From contig NWUY0300027195.1 of the NCBI GenBank assembly GCA_004151065.3, forward strand, positions 20,966 to 42,709: a stretch of 21,744 nucleotides of DNA, given 5' to 3'. The DNA is from Larix sibirica (taxonomy: Eukaryota; Streptophyta; Pinopsida; Pinales; Pinaceae). Under the pieces are notes generated by a model that worked only from the letters and a program-made list of their open reading frames with translations, was not told where the DNA came from and did not search any database. Within the stretch, counting starts at the first letter, position 1, and the number at the start of each line of letters is the position of its first letter. Shown piece by piece: positions 1 through 8,999 of the stretch. Position numbers and translations under genes: made by a program.

Positions 1-81
1 AACCTACTTAGTATTAAATGTTAATATTTATAAGATTTATGTTTGTTACATGATGCACCATAATGTGTGTTATCAAAAAAT

Positions 82-125
82 AAAACATCATCGAGTGTTC
101 CTTAAAACATCATCGAGTGTTCCTT
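82..125. repeat. Perfect 22-bp tandem duplication
   Basis: Two adjacent identical 22-bp units (82-103 and 104-125), each beginning AAAACATCATCGAG. The identity of the copies, inside otherwise diverged repeat DNA, points to a recent local slippage or duplication. Confidence 0.9.
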
Positions 126-610
126 CTATGAGAGCACAAGGATATGTTTTGGTAAATTTTAAAATGAAAACATATTGAATTATCTAAACCTTATTTGGTG
201 TATTGTAGATATTAACACAATGATGTGGTTCAATGTCAGTGGTGTATTGCTCACTTAAAAAAAATGGATACGAAGTAACATTTCTTAGAGGCATGTCAGA
301 ACTATTAAATGTATAGTGCATAACTTTTTTATGTAATAAAAATTTATATTTTATATATAAATGTTTAAACCTAATTTGGTGCTACTTACATATAAAAGCA
401 CCATAGTGCATATAGTTTGACAACGCATTATAATGTGTAACCCCAAAATAATAAAATGTTAGCTGACGCACCTATAAGGAATGTACCATTACTTCATCTA
501 TGGGGGCGCAACTGATACATTTTTGTAATTTTAAAAATAAAATTCAATACTGTATAGGAAAATGTCTAAACTTCATTTAGTGTGTTTTAGATAGCAATGC
601 ACTAATACGT
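126..610. repeat. Diverged tandem repeat, period about 180-200 bp
   Basis: A block reading roughly TAAACCTNATTTGGTGT followed by TAGATA and GCAC recurs near 184, 365 and 566. The sequence before it (CTATGNGNGC, then an A/T-rich stretch) is also shared between the first and third copies. The copies are strongly diverged and carry small indels, as in an old satellite-like array. There are no coding features. Boundaries are approximate because the alignment was made by eye. Confidence 0.55.
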
Positions 611-932
611 TTACAATTTTAGGACTCATCATTTAGAGTACAATTAACTTTTAATTAATTGACTTTTTTACTATCATGGATAATTTACAATCTTTGGTGC
701 ACCTTGCTATTAAACGCATTGGTGCACCATTGTGATGACTACACCAGTGCACTACATATGATTGAAACACACCAACTAAGAACCTTCATGAAACCTTCAA
801 TCTCCTACCTCCAATAGCAACATCTAATTTAAATGGACAAAGGATAATTGTTTTAGGGAGGTTCTATGAAAGCCTCTGCTAAAAGGTGTTTTCCTTGTAG
901 TGCATAGTGTAAAGAAATTTTATTATAGTGTT
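611..932. other. AT-rich non-coding stretch
   Basis: No reading frame, RNA gene or mobile-element terminus was recognised. Short GGTGCACC-type motifs near 697-755 may be a further worn copy of the preceding repeat, but the match is too weak to extend the array. Confidence 0.5.
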
Positions 933-2165
933 GGAATCTTGCATTTGGTTCCTAGCAAAGCTAATGTTATTATCAAGTTGAGGGAACTTAGCAAGTCACC
1001 ATGGACTTAGTGCTTGCTATATTTCATTTCCAACAAAGGTTTACTTGTATCCCAACCAACAACGATTGCATCCATTTATGGAGGGTGAATGCCTACAACA
1101 ACTTTAATTTAAATCCAATTCCTATTGCATAACCATAGATTTGCTTAACTTGTTATAGAGATAAAAGATTTGCATATGTAGGTAGGACACTAGTTGTGGT
1201 GATTGAGTTGGGTTTTGTGTCTAGGACTTGCATTTTGTTAAAAAATGTCAAGGATTCATGAGGATTATTAATCTAGGAATAACCAACAATGGTTGCATTA
1301 CATGACCCAACATCTCGTTTGGCCATTATTTTGAACAAATTTTGGCAAACACTAACATCCCTGCTCTTCACATACATGTCTACAAATTCATTTAATCCAT
1401 GACAATGTCATGTCAAATGCACTTCTTATTGCATAGTCATGGATATGCTTACTTAGTTCTAGAGCCAATAATCTACTCATGCAAGTAGACCATTAATTGG
1501 GATGATTGAATTAGGTTTTTATATGCCCAAGGCTTGCATTTTAGAGAATAATGTCAAGAATTCATTGGGAGATATGAATTTGATCGTATAAAAGTATAAA
1601 AAATTGATTATGTAGTTGGAATGTTGCATTTGGTTCTTGCTACAATGACAAGTTGAGGAACCTCACTAATCCCCGGAGACTATGTTCCTGTTACATTTCA
1701 TTTTGAATAAGGGTTTACTTATATCCCAAAAATAAATGATTGCATTCCATTTCTACAAGACCAATTCCCATAAAAACATTACATTCAAATCCAATACCTA
1801 TTACATAACCACACATATGCTTACCTTCTTCTAGAGTCAATAAATCCACACATGCAGAAGCAGCACAACCACATTGCTTGAGTTTGGTTTTATGCCCAAG
1901 GCTTAGATTTTGTTGAAGAATGTTAAGGCTTCACTGGGACAACGAATATGGATATAACCAATAACGACTGCATTCCATGACCCAACATTTTGTTTATGCA
2001 TTATTTTGAACAATTTGTGGACAATCTAACACTCCCACATTTTGCATACATGTATATAGATAAATTGTTGACCATGACAAAATCATACTAAAATGCACTT
2101 CTTATTGCATAACCATGCATCTACTTATATTATTCTAGAGCCAATGAATTTGCATATGTCGGCAA
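933..2165. repeat. Higher-order tandem repeat, about 675-bp unit of two related monomers
   Basis: The sequence starting TTGGAATCTTGCATTTGG at 933 starts again near 1617 (TTGGAATGTTGCATTTGG), and the two halves can be followed in parallel through shared landmarks such as TATCCCAA, ATGACCCAACAT and GCCCAAGGCTT. Within each half a second repeat is visible: the block ATTGCATAACCAT followed by TTCTAGAGCCAATAAAT appears near 1125, 1429, 1800 and 2103. The spacings are about 304, 371 and 303 bp, so short and long intervals alternate. This is the pattern of a two-monomer higher-order unit. No protein is apparent. Copies are diverged, so the array is old. Confidence 0.75.
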
Positions 2166-2267
2166 AATGAAGCATTTGATAAACATGTGCAAGAAAAGCA
2201 ATACCAAAAAAATCTAAAACATAAGAAAATGGAACACACACATAGTACATAGATATTTACCCTAATA
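2166..2267. other. Short AT-rich flank of the LTR element
   Basis: Nothing recognisable. It lies between the tandem array and the first LTR. No clear target-site duplication with the far side (after 5480) was seen. Confidence 0.4.
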
Positions 2268-2300
2268 ACCTATTGGCTCCTTCGTTTTGAAGTGGACCAA

Positions 2301-2364
2301 GGAAGTAGTGGAAGTAGTGGAAGAGTAGTGGAAGTAGCGAAAGAGTAGTGGAAGTAGCGGAAAT
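2301..2364. repeat. GGAAGTAG/GTGGAAGTA simple repeat
   Basis: About seven irregular copies of a GAAGTAGTG/C-type unit. A shorter, more degraded version lies at the equivalent place in the other LTR (about 4800-4850), so the repeat was part of the ancestral LTR and expanded or contracted after insertion. Confidence 0.8.
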
Positions 2365-2421
2365 AACAGAAGGTGCGGAAGCAACATAAGCACCACAACC
2401 ATTTTGGACCCAACGCGCAAG

Positions 2422-2429
2422 TATAAAAG
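2422..2429 (+). promoter_or_regulatory. TATA box of the 5' LTR
   Basis: TATAAAAG follows CGCAAG in the first third of the LTR, where an LTR promoter is expected. The matching position in the 3' LTR reads AATAAAAT (about 4912-4919), so that copy has lost the motif. Confidence 0.5.
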
Positions 2430-3092
2430 GAAGCGGAAGACTACGAGGAGAAAGGAGAAGAAGAGGGCCTGCGAGAAAGTTCAGAGCTAAGAAGAATAGA
2501 GCATCAAAAGAGTCAGTTGCTGGAAGAAATATCCAGATCTGTGCTATGGGTTTTGTAATGGGTTTTTGGGTTGTGTTTTATAGGGAGACAGGTAATTCCA
2601 CGGTGAATGTAAGGACTGAGGTCGCGACATTGTTGTTGTAATGAGCATATGATGATAAAATGAAAGAGATTGTTGTCCCCCCTAAATTTTGTGTTGAACA
2701 TGTGTTTGTTCTATTTCTGCATTTATCTCTGTGGTGATTTATTTCTATTTAACAGTATTTGCTTCAATGGATAAATGATGAATCTGCTTAAATATTATTA
2801 TGAAACGATGAATGTTGTTGTAAAGTTCATTGTTGTAAAACACCATCGTAACCATACAATTAACTAATCCCTACTCTACATCGATCTTGGTTTTGCTTTG
2901 GGTGAGACCTTCCCCCTTAAGGGGATTGAAAATTCTAGCACACTAGACTACAACGACACCCTTTTGTTGGCCCATGTGCAAGAACCCTGGTCTCCATTTT
3001 GCACCAACAAATGTTTCTGTTGTCGGGACCTGGTTCTTAAACAGGACTCTGATAATTGTATGGTTGAATTGGTGATAACAAGTTAGATTGAG

Positions 3093-3550
3093 GATTGGTG
3101 GGAAAAGAAGCTTGAGGATTCCACAACCTAGGAAGTTGATCTACGAGGGTGGGAAGTAACAAAGTTCATACAGTAACTTTTCTAGATGAGTATGAGGTAT
3201 TGTGGGTCAAGATTCTAGTAAAGCTAGCATACTAGTTGCGGCAAATCGTGGAAGCACCTAAGTATTGCAAAAAACAAAGGAAAATTGTAGTTTGGATGGT
3301 AAGAGATCTAATCCTTTTAAATAAGCTAGACTCTCTCCTAACTAGGGTTGTTTATTTCTAGGTAGAAAGCACTCTATTTGGCTATATTTTGGAATTTGTA
3401 GCTGAAAACAATAATTCTGCATTAAAAGTTGAAGATGAACTCAAGAGAGGAGCTCCCTAAATACTATTGAAAGAAGTTCCTTTGTGGATCAAGACCTGGT
3501 TAGTGGAATTTGGGTTTTTGCCTCTAAATTAGATTAAAATGGAGGAGTAA
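3093..3550 (+). pseudogene. Unidentified reading frame upstream of gag
   Basis: A long protein-like frame lies between the 5' LTR and gag. It starts in one phase (about 3093-3170, containing DWWEKKLED) and continues in another from 3173, with only four in-frame stops before a terminal TAA at 3548-3550, 7 nt before the gag ATG. The text has the composition of a folded protein: LLNKLDSLLTRVVYF-like and KVEDELKRGAP-like segments, and WIKTWLVEFGFLPL near the end. I do not recognise the family. Plant Ty3/gypsy elements of the Tat/Ogre group are known to carry an additional ORF before gag, so this could be such a protein; a captured host-gene fragment is the main alternative. Internal stops and at least one frameshift make this copy non-functional. 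Confidence 0.5.
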
Positions 3551-3557
3551 ACCCCTC

Positions 3558-4760
3558 ATGCCTAGGGGGGAAAGTCAGGGTGATGCTGCTACATTGTAGA
3601 AGGTAGATCTATCATCAATGGAGGGGATTGACAGTGCGGAATCTAGGGTTGAGAAGGTAGAACAAAGAGCAACGATTAAAGAAAAATGGTTGAAAGATTA
3701 GTTAAGATAAGCGCAGAGGAGAAGCGCACAACTAGAGGAAAACATAAGGAATGGGGAAAGCAATAAAGAAAACCAAGAGGATCTACGTGAGATGAAGCAA
3801 AGAGAGGAAATGACTAGTACCAAATTGAGAGAGCGGGGAATGGACATGCCGAACAACCGAGCAAGAAGAAGCTAGGAGGAAGGCATCAGTGGAAGGAAGG
3901 ATCATGAATATTGGTTAGCATGTAATGAATTGCTTTATCATATGCTAGAATCATCCCTGAATGCAAGAGAATATCATCAAGAACTGTCAGGACCTGCAGA
4001 AAACAGAAGTAATCTAGAAGGTGAACCCCTCATTAAGTAAGAAACCAGAAGCAATGAAGCTAGCACTCCTCTGACTAACCCCCACGCACCCTTGCAAAAT
4101 CAAGTAATAAGTTCTCGACGTATTGTTTTACAATTAATGTGGTATAGTTAGATGAATAGTAATAGTAATGGTTCTCTGAGCAGATCACTATTATGAGGAA
4201 GCAACAGTATTTCTCATCCAAGTAGTAGTAATTTTATTTCGCAACCTAGACCACAAGGGTTTGTTTTAGTAAGTACTCCAGCCACAGTAATGGCAGGGGA
4301 ACTAGAAAGAACACCCTTAAGATTCCCATAGTTTTGGGGCAATGGAAAATATGATGCATCTCAAAAAAGGTTTTTGTGTGAGGCAATATGGAACTCCAGG
4401 GCTACTCCGACAACATCCAATTTGGTGGAATTTCATATGAGCCTTTGAGGAAGAGCATTACAATGGATTTCTAGTAATAATGGCATCCTCAAGAGTGAAG
4501 ATTCTAAAGACAAAAATCTTTTTCCAGGCCAGTCGGGTTGATGTCTTTTTAGTAGGATATTTTCTCTGATCAACATCTGGTATTTTTTCTCTCTAGCATA
4601 ACTAAAACAAAGGCTAAATAATGATTCTATTCAATACCATAAATGATAAGCTAATGTTGTTCAATACCAAAGTTGGCTCCTTTGTTTGAAAGACCAACAA
4701 TTGAAGAAGTTCAAGATTCAGTCATGAAGTAGACTTGACTTGATGGCGAGTCAACCTTTG
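3558..4760 (+). pseudogene. Decayed retrotransposon gag
   Basis: One phase stays protein-like from an ATG at 3558 to the 3' LTR, interrupted by about a dozen stops. The first part is charged and helix-prone (about 3620-3860, with LEENIRN and EDLREMKQREEM). The middle is Ser/Asn-rich. The region 4290-4480 shows the usual plant gag signature: a phenylalanine plus glycine-rich start, FLCEAIW, then EFHMSL and GRALQW. In the family this capsid region packages element RNA. Several stops sit where Gln, Trp or Arg codons are expected, as with C-to-T decay at methylated sites. No zinc knuckle is seen before the 3' LTR, so the 3' end of gag and all of pol are absent. Confidence 0.65.
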
Positions 4761-4784
4761 TGTTTGGGACCTATTTCCTCCTTC

Positions 4785-5480
4785 ATTTTGAAGTGGATAA
4801 AGCAAGTAGCGAAAGTAGAAGAAGAGTAGTGGAAATAGTGGAAGTAGCGGAAAGCACCAGAAGTTGTGGAAGCAAGGTAACCACCGCAACTGTTTTGGAC
4901 CTAACGTGCAAGAATAAAATTAAGCGGAAGATATTTGAGAAGAAGAGGGTTCATGAGAAAGTTCAGAGCTAAGAAGAATCGAGCATCAAAAGAGTCAGCT
5001 ACTAGAAGAAATATCTAGATCTGTGTTATGGGTTTTTGGGGTTATGTTGTATCTCGTGACTAGTAATTATGAATTGAATGTAAGGCCTAAGGCCGTGATA
5101 TTGTTGATGTAATGAGGATCTGATGATATAATTAAAAATATTGTTGTACCCCCTAAATTTTGTGTTGAAGATGTGTCTGTTATGTTTCTGCATTTATCTC
5201 GATGAATATTTCTTTTTATTTAACATTATTTACTTCGATGGATAAATGATGAATCTGCTTAAGCATTATTGCGATATGATGAATGCTGCTATAATGTTCA
5301 TTGTTGTAAAACACCATCGCAACCATACAATTAAATAATCCCTACTGTACGCCAATCTTGGTTGTGCTTTAAGTGAGACCTTCCCCCTTAAGGGGATTGA
5401 AAATGTCATCACACTAGACTACAGCGGTGCCCTTTTTTTGTCCCATGCACAAGAACCCTAGTCTCCATTTTGTGCCAACA
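4785..5480 (+). repeat. 3' LTR
   Basis: Second copy of the 2268-3009 repeat, ending TGTGCCAACA. It begins near CCTATTTCCTCC (4788). The sequence just upstream lacks an obvious polypurine tract. It abuts the end of a minus-strand copia LTR immediately downstream, so one element may have inserted beside or into the other. Confidence 0.75.
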
Positions 5481-5484
5481 AAAT

Positions 5485-5823
5485 CCTTTACCAAGGAAAC
5501 CAACCTAATTGAGAGTTTATCCTCTCTCTCTCTCATTGTATTGTTTTCACCATTTGCAATATAATATTATAGCATAAAAAACACTAATCCTTTAACCCAT
5601 ATTACATTATAACCATAATTAATTTACAATGGGTTGGAACCATTGGTCAAAATAATACATAACGAACCATAATTTTTTTCCTAGGGAATTTTCCCCTAAA
5701 CCCTTGAATGGGGGTTCCTCTAACCCCCCATGTCCCCCTATACTACCTTGAATCGAGGGCCAGCCAAACCTCCACCAAGATGTGACTAAGTCTACCTCCA
5801 AAGAATACAACGCATATCCAACA
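5485..5823 (-). repeat. Copia 3' LTR, minus strand
   Basis: It starts TGTTGGAT at 5823 on the minus strand, right after the purine tract. It contains GGTAGACTTAGTCAC and GGTGGAGGTTTGGCTGGCC, an AT-rich TATAATATTATA segment and a (GA)n tract (5521-5534), followed by GGTTTCCTTGG near its end. The length of about 340 bp is typical for small copia LTRs. The 3' end, near 5481-5490, is not clearly defined by a CA. Confidence 0.6.
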
Positions 5824-5835
5824 TTTTCTCACTTG
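5824..5835 (-). other. Copia polypurine tract
   Basis: On the minus strand, CAAGTGAGAAAA directly precedes the LTR start TGTTGG. In intact copia elements the corresponding CAAGTGGGAGA tract primes plus-strand DNA synthesis. Confidence 0.65.
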
Positions 5836-5895
5836 TTGAATACTTTGCAGGAAAATGGGGGCAAGGGGAAGGAATTCATATAGTCAACTATGAGG

Positions 5896-6254
5896 GGAAA
5901 CAATGCCCATTGATTCTCTACACCAAGAAAACAATTTACTACTAACATACTTTGCCGATGAATCTGCAACATTCTTCAAGGTATCGAACTTCTCCAACAA
6001 AATGGTATTGCACATCAATATGCTTTGTCTCGGAATGATAAGCAGGGTTCTTTGCTAGAAAAAATTTCACTTGAGTTGTCACATCCTATCCTCATTACTT
6101 TATAAACAAAACCAATACTTGAACACAATCTTTCAAACCACACAACTTTGTTACTTCCATGAGTGGTTGGCATGTAGTCAAGTTTTGTAGTTGGCAATGC
6201 AACTACAACATACTTCTTACTCATCCAATGATCCAAGTGAATACTATCGGCCAC
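5896..6254 (-). pseudogene. Ty1/copia RNase H domain, C-terminal fragment
   Basis: The minus-strand translation carries the hallmark order of the copia RNase H: WMSK, then VALPTTKLDYMPTTHGSNK (family consensus has A-S-T-T-E-A-E-Y), WFERL, IGCDNSSEIF, and after a frameshift KHIDVQYHF, KFDTLKNVADSSAK and FSWCRESMGIV. The family degrades RNA in RNA:DNA hybrids during reverse transcription. The conserved Glu of the TEAEY motif is Lys here (TTKLDY), and the frameshift lies near 6010, so it cannot be active. The RT, integrase and gag parts are missing upstream. Confidence 0.85.
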
Positions 6255-6299
6255 CCACTTGTTCCACTAACTCATAATGTTTCTCCATCTAGAAAATTT

Positions 6300-6922
6300 T
6301 TAGGTCTCGAACTTTCGAGGCATTTTTAGGCCCTAAACAATGTCTTTTGGCCCTATGATGACTTAAGGTTGTTAATCTTTTTGGCTCTAAATAGTGTCTT
6401 TTTGGCCCTAAATATTGTCCTTTTTAGATATTTCCAATGAGTTGTCACGCCACCCCAAATGGAGTTTTCATGTGGAAGTTGTAACCCTGGGAAGTTGATG
6501 TAGCAACCAGGCTCCCCAAGGCCCGCGTTCCTTTTTTCCACCTCATATCTTAGGGTTATATGGTTTTGGATATTTAGGTTTTTTTCCTCTTAGGATTTAG
6601 CACTTTATGTTAAAAAACCATTTTTGACCTCTTGTAATCATGGTATTCTTGCATATGAGCATACACGACACATTTCTTTTTCTAGATAATATACCACCAT
6701 TCTAGCCAGATTTTATTGCTTTGCAGTTCACAACCTTTTTCCATTTCCATTCATTAGTATAATTTGGGTATTACTGTACTAGTGAGCTCTCTACAACCTC
6801 TTTATGTTTGTGCTTCCATTTAATATTTATGCCTTCATTTCATTCTCTAAATTAATAATCAAGATCAATGATATTGGAGCAATCTTCTCTTTGTTGTCTC
6901 TTGGTGCATCTCCCCAACGAGA
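6300..6922 (+). repeat. Probable 5' LTR of gypsy relic A
   Basis: Non-coding sequence directly upstream of gag and in the right orientation. It contains a small tandem motif (6325-6425), long T/C-rich stretches and AATTAATAATCAAGATCAATG near its end. The boundaries are inferred from position: no second LTR copy is available for comparison, and the left edge meets the copia fragment near 6260-6300. Confidence 0.4.
6325..6425. repeat. Short tandem motif TTTTGGCCCTAAATANTGTC
   Basis: Three clear copies (about 6325, 6379 and 6401) and one partial copy (about 6347) of a roughly 22-bp unit built around GGCCCTAAA and TGTC. Confidence 0.65.
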
Positions 6923-6924
6923 TC

Positions 6925-6937
6925 CAGGTATCGAGAG
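6925..6937 (+). other. Possible primer-binding site, degenerate
   Basis: CAGGTATCGAGAG resembles the common plant initiator-Met primer site TGGTATCAGAGC with several changes. It sits 60 bp before the gag ATG, where a primer site belongs. Weak evidence. Confidence 0.3.
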
Positions 6938-6997
6938 TTTGGTCTCAAATTAACTAATCTTGGGGAAAGTTGTTCTCATCAGCCTAAGAAGCCTCAC

Positions 6998-7960
6998 ATG
7001 GCACAAGAAAAGAGAGATAACAGAGAAAGAGATCTTGTTAAGTTTTTGCTTGAGGAATCCCTTGCATGATAGAGGAATGAGATGATGAATAATTTCACCC
7101 AGATCCTTTGATGACTACCAACGACGATAGAGACACCTTCAACTATAAGCCTTTTCAGAGTTGCAACAAGCTTAATGTACAAGTTAGGTCAGGTATTCAT
7201 TTATTTCAAGTCCAAATAGATGTATATGCATTGGAGAAATGGTTAAATATGTTAGAGGTTTATTACTTTGTTCAAAAAAAATCGTCAATGAAATTATCAC
7301 CTTTCTACTCCTTAAGTCCCTCCTCCATTTCAAATATTGGTGGGATGGTTACTGGGAGTGACATGCTAGAGATCAGTCTACAACATACAGGACAAAACTT
7401 GCTTGGGTGGATTTTGTCGAAGCCATCAAGGAGGAATTCTACCTTGTTGGAAACTATGATTACTAGTACATGACATGGACAACTTTTTGCCAAGACAGAG
7501 ACAAAAGGATGTCAAAGTTCACCAATATATACCATACCTTACACTCAAAGTTAGGTATTAGAAACTTTGAATGAAACTTGGTCTTGAAGTATCGTAGTAG
7601 CCTACATAGGTACGTCATTCAAACATAGATTGATTTCATAGGCATATCCTCTTTGGGAGCCACTTATCGATATGCTATCAGAATCAAGGCAAAATTCTAA
7701 GCAAAAGAGTAAGTGCAAGTTTGGGTTTGGGATTGAAAATCAACCACAAAAAAAGTCTAATAAAGGTGGACCTAACTCATAGAACAAAGAAGAGAGAAAG
7801 GATATCAATTCTTAGGACAACTAATCCAAGATATAAGTAAATAAGGGTAATGGTAATTCGAAGAAGGACACTGGAAAGTGGTGTGAGTTCCACAAAATCC
7901 CCTGGCACAACACCAATGGATGTCACTTCAAAAAATCAATGTTGGTTGAGATGAAAGCCT
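6998..7960 (+). pseudogene. Ty3/gypsy gag relic
   Basis: The start at 6998 (MAQEKRD) opens a charged N-terminus. The capsid region is recognisable in a second phase (about 7170-7470) by IDVYALEKWLNMLE, a pattern shared by plant gypsy gags. After further frame changes VKVHQYIPYLTLK and LEVS-type segments follow, then a basic Lys/Gln-rich stretch. A zinc-finger-like motif, C-x2-H-x4-H-x4-C, occupies 7882-7923 (CEFHKIPWHNTNGC); the family often has this CHHC form instead of CCHC. Gag would form the virus-like particle and bind element RNA. At least three frame changes and many stops make it a pseudogene. Confidence 0.7.
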
Positions 7961-8945
7961 TATAGATGGACTCTATATTGGAATCTGATTTTGAGCATGA
8001 TAACAAAAAATAGATCATTGATGCAAAAATAAATGCCAACATTAAAACTACAAGTATTCTACCAGAAGAGCCAATGGATCCAAAGGAAGGGGAGCACCTC
8101 TTCCATTCATAAATGTGGGTGAAGGGGACTCTAATACATTTCATTGTTGACAGTGGTAGACAAAAGAACATGATCTCTATCGAGGTCATTAAGATATTGA
8201 AACTATGAATAATCCCACACCCCCAACCATACACCACTGGTCCCTTTAGCTAGGGATTAGACAATCGTGTTAGTCAACAATACCACCTCCAATACAACAT
8301 AAATCCCTTCAAAGATGAGGCATCGTGTGATGTTACCCCACTATGATGTTGTTTAAGGACAACCCTATATATGGAAATGCCATGTTGTTTATGATTCTAG
8401 GCCTCGTAGTGCCATTGTTACATTGGGAGGTCAACTCTATAGGTTACCTGAGGTAGTTCCAACTATTGCAATTTCATTGATCTCAATAAAACAGTGTCAG
8501 AAGGTAAGCTCTTATATCAGGAAATTTTTCCTCTTCATGGTTCAGCCAGAAGGTGAACAGGATTTCATTGTGATTATCATAGCCTCAACACGAGGCCTCT
8601 CTACACAATATAACTAGGAAAACAAGATTGTAGACAAATACAAATATGTATTTGCCTCACCTAAAGGGGTGCCTCTGCACTACTAGGTTAAATATTCAAT
8701 TGATTTAATACATGGTTCTCCTTTACCTAATGGACCAATATATAAATGCTCTCTTAGGGAGAATGATAAAATAAAACATTAGATTCAAGAGCTCATCCAA
8801 AAGCGCCACATTTTACTAAGCTCTTGACCTTGTGGGAGATCAATTGTGATGGTGTAGAATAAAGATGGGTCATGGAGACTATGTATTGATTATTGTTAAC
8901 AACCAAAATTTGCTCAACTATCATGTGATCAGTTTCATCATCGTT
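7961..8945 (+). pseudogene. Ty3/gypsy protease and start of RT
   Basis: After the zinc finger comes an acidic linker (MDSILESDFEHD), then an aspartic-protease core with FIVDSG (DSG codons at 8149-8157), HPQPYTTG and SQQYHLQYN. Further on, HYLNxV-type sequence leads into the RT N-terminus: SPLPNGPIYK (about 8715-8750), IQELIQKRHI (about 8783-8812), then PCG and NKDGSWRLCIDYC (about 8860-8895). The protease would mature the polyprotein and RT would copy the RNA. The RT breaks off before the palm motifs A and C. Frames change several times and stops are frequent. Confidence 0.75.
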
Positions 8946-8999
8946 ATATATCATCATCAGCAGTATAAACACCATTTTCTCATCTCATTCCATCCATAT

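Larger units (their letters stand above)
2268..3009 (+). repeat. 5' LTR
   Basis: It aligns along most of its length with 4785-5480: shared blocks include the purine-rich GGAAGTAG stretch, AGAAAGTTCAGAGCTAAGAAG, GATGAATCTGCTTAA, CACCATCG, CTTCCCCCTTAAGGGG and the end GCACCAACA. By eye roughly four bases in five agree, so insertion is not recent. The start is uncertain; homology begins near CCTATT at 2269. Short reading frames inside it (for example 2898-3086) are not genes. Confidence 0.75.
2268..5480 (+). mobile_element. Short gag-only LTR retrotransposon relic (Ty3/gypsy-like)
   Basis: Two long direct repeats (about 2268-3009 and 4785-5480) flank a 1.8-kb interior, the architecture of an LTR retrotransposon. 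The interior holds an unidentified reading frame (3093-3550) and then a gag relic (3558 to about 4760). No protease, RT or integrase is present, so the copy was non-autonomous or suffered a pol deletion before or during decay. The 3' ends of both LTRs agree (CCAACA). The 5' ends are less clear, and neither a good primer-binding site nor a polypurine tract was found. Assignment to Ty3/gypsy rests on the gag pattern alone. Confidence 0.75.
5485..6260 (-). mobile_element. 3' end of a Ty1/copia element, minus strand
   Basis: Reading the minus strand from 6254 downward gives the tail of a copia polyprotein (RNase H), a short purine tract and an LTR starting TGTTGGAT. This is the normal order at the 3' end of a copia element. 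The rest of the element would lie to the right of 6260 but is not there: gypsy-type sequence begins instead. It is a truncated fragment. Confidence 0.75.
6300..8945 (+). mobile_element. Ty3/gypsy relic A (5' part)
   Basis: An LTR-like leader, a possible primer site, gag with a zinc finger, protease and the start of RT lie in order on the plus strand. The copy stops in the fingers of RT near 8945, where a different gypsy element takes over. There is no 3' LTR in the window. Many stops and frameshifts occur throughout. Confidence 0.75.

Noticed and set aside
2898-3086. 62-codon reading frame at the LTR end
   Set aside because: Mostly LTR sequence; the same place in the second LTR does not preserve it.
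4673-4700. Second start of the 3' LTR at TTGGCTCCTTTG
   Set aside because: Only about 20 bp match the 5' LTR start here; continuous similarity begins near 4785, and the upstream text still reads as gag.
4760-4972. 70-codon reading frame rich in Ser/Glu/Val
   Set aside because: It is made from the GGAAGTAG simple repeat at the start of the 3' LTR.
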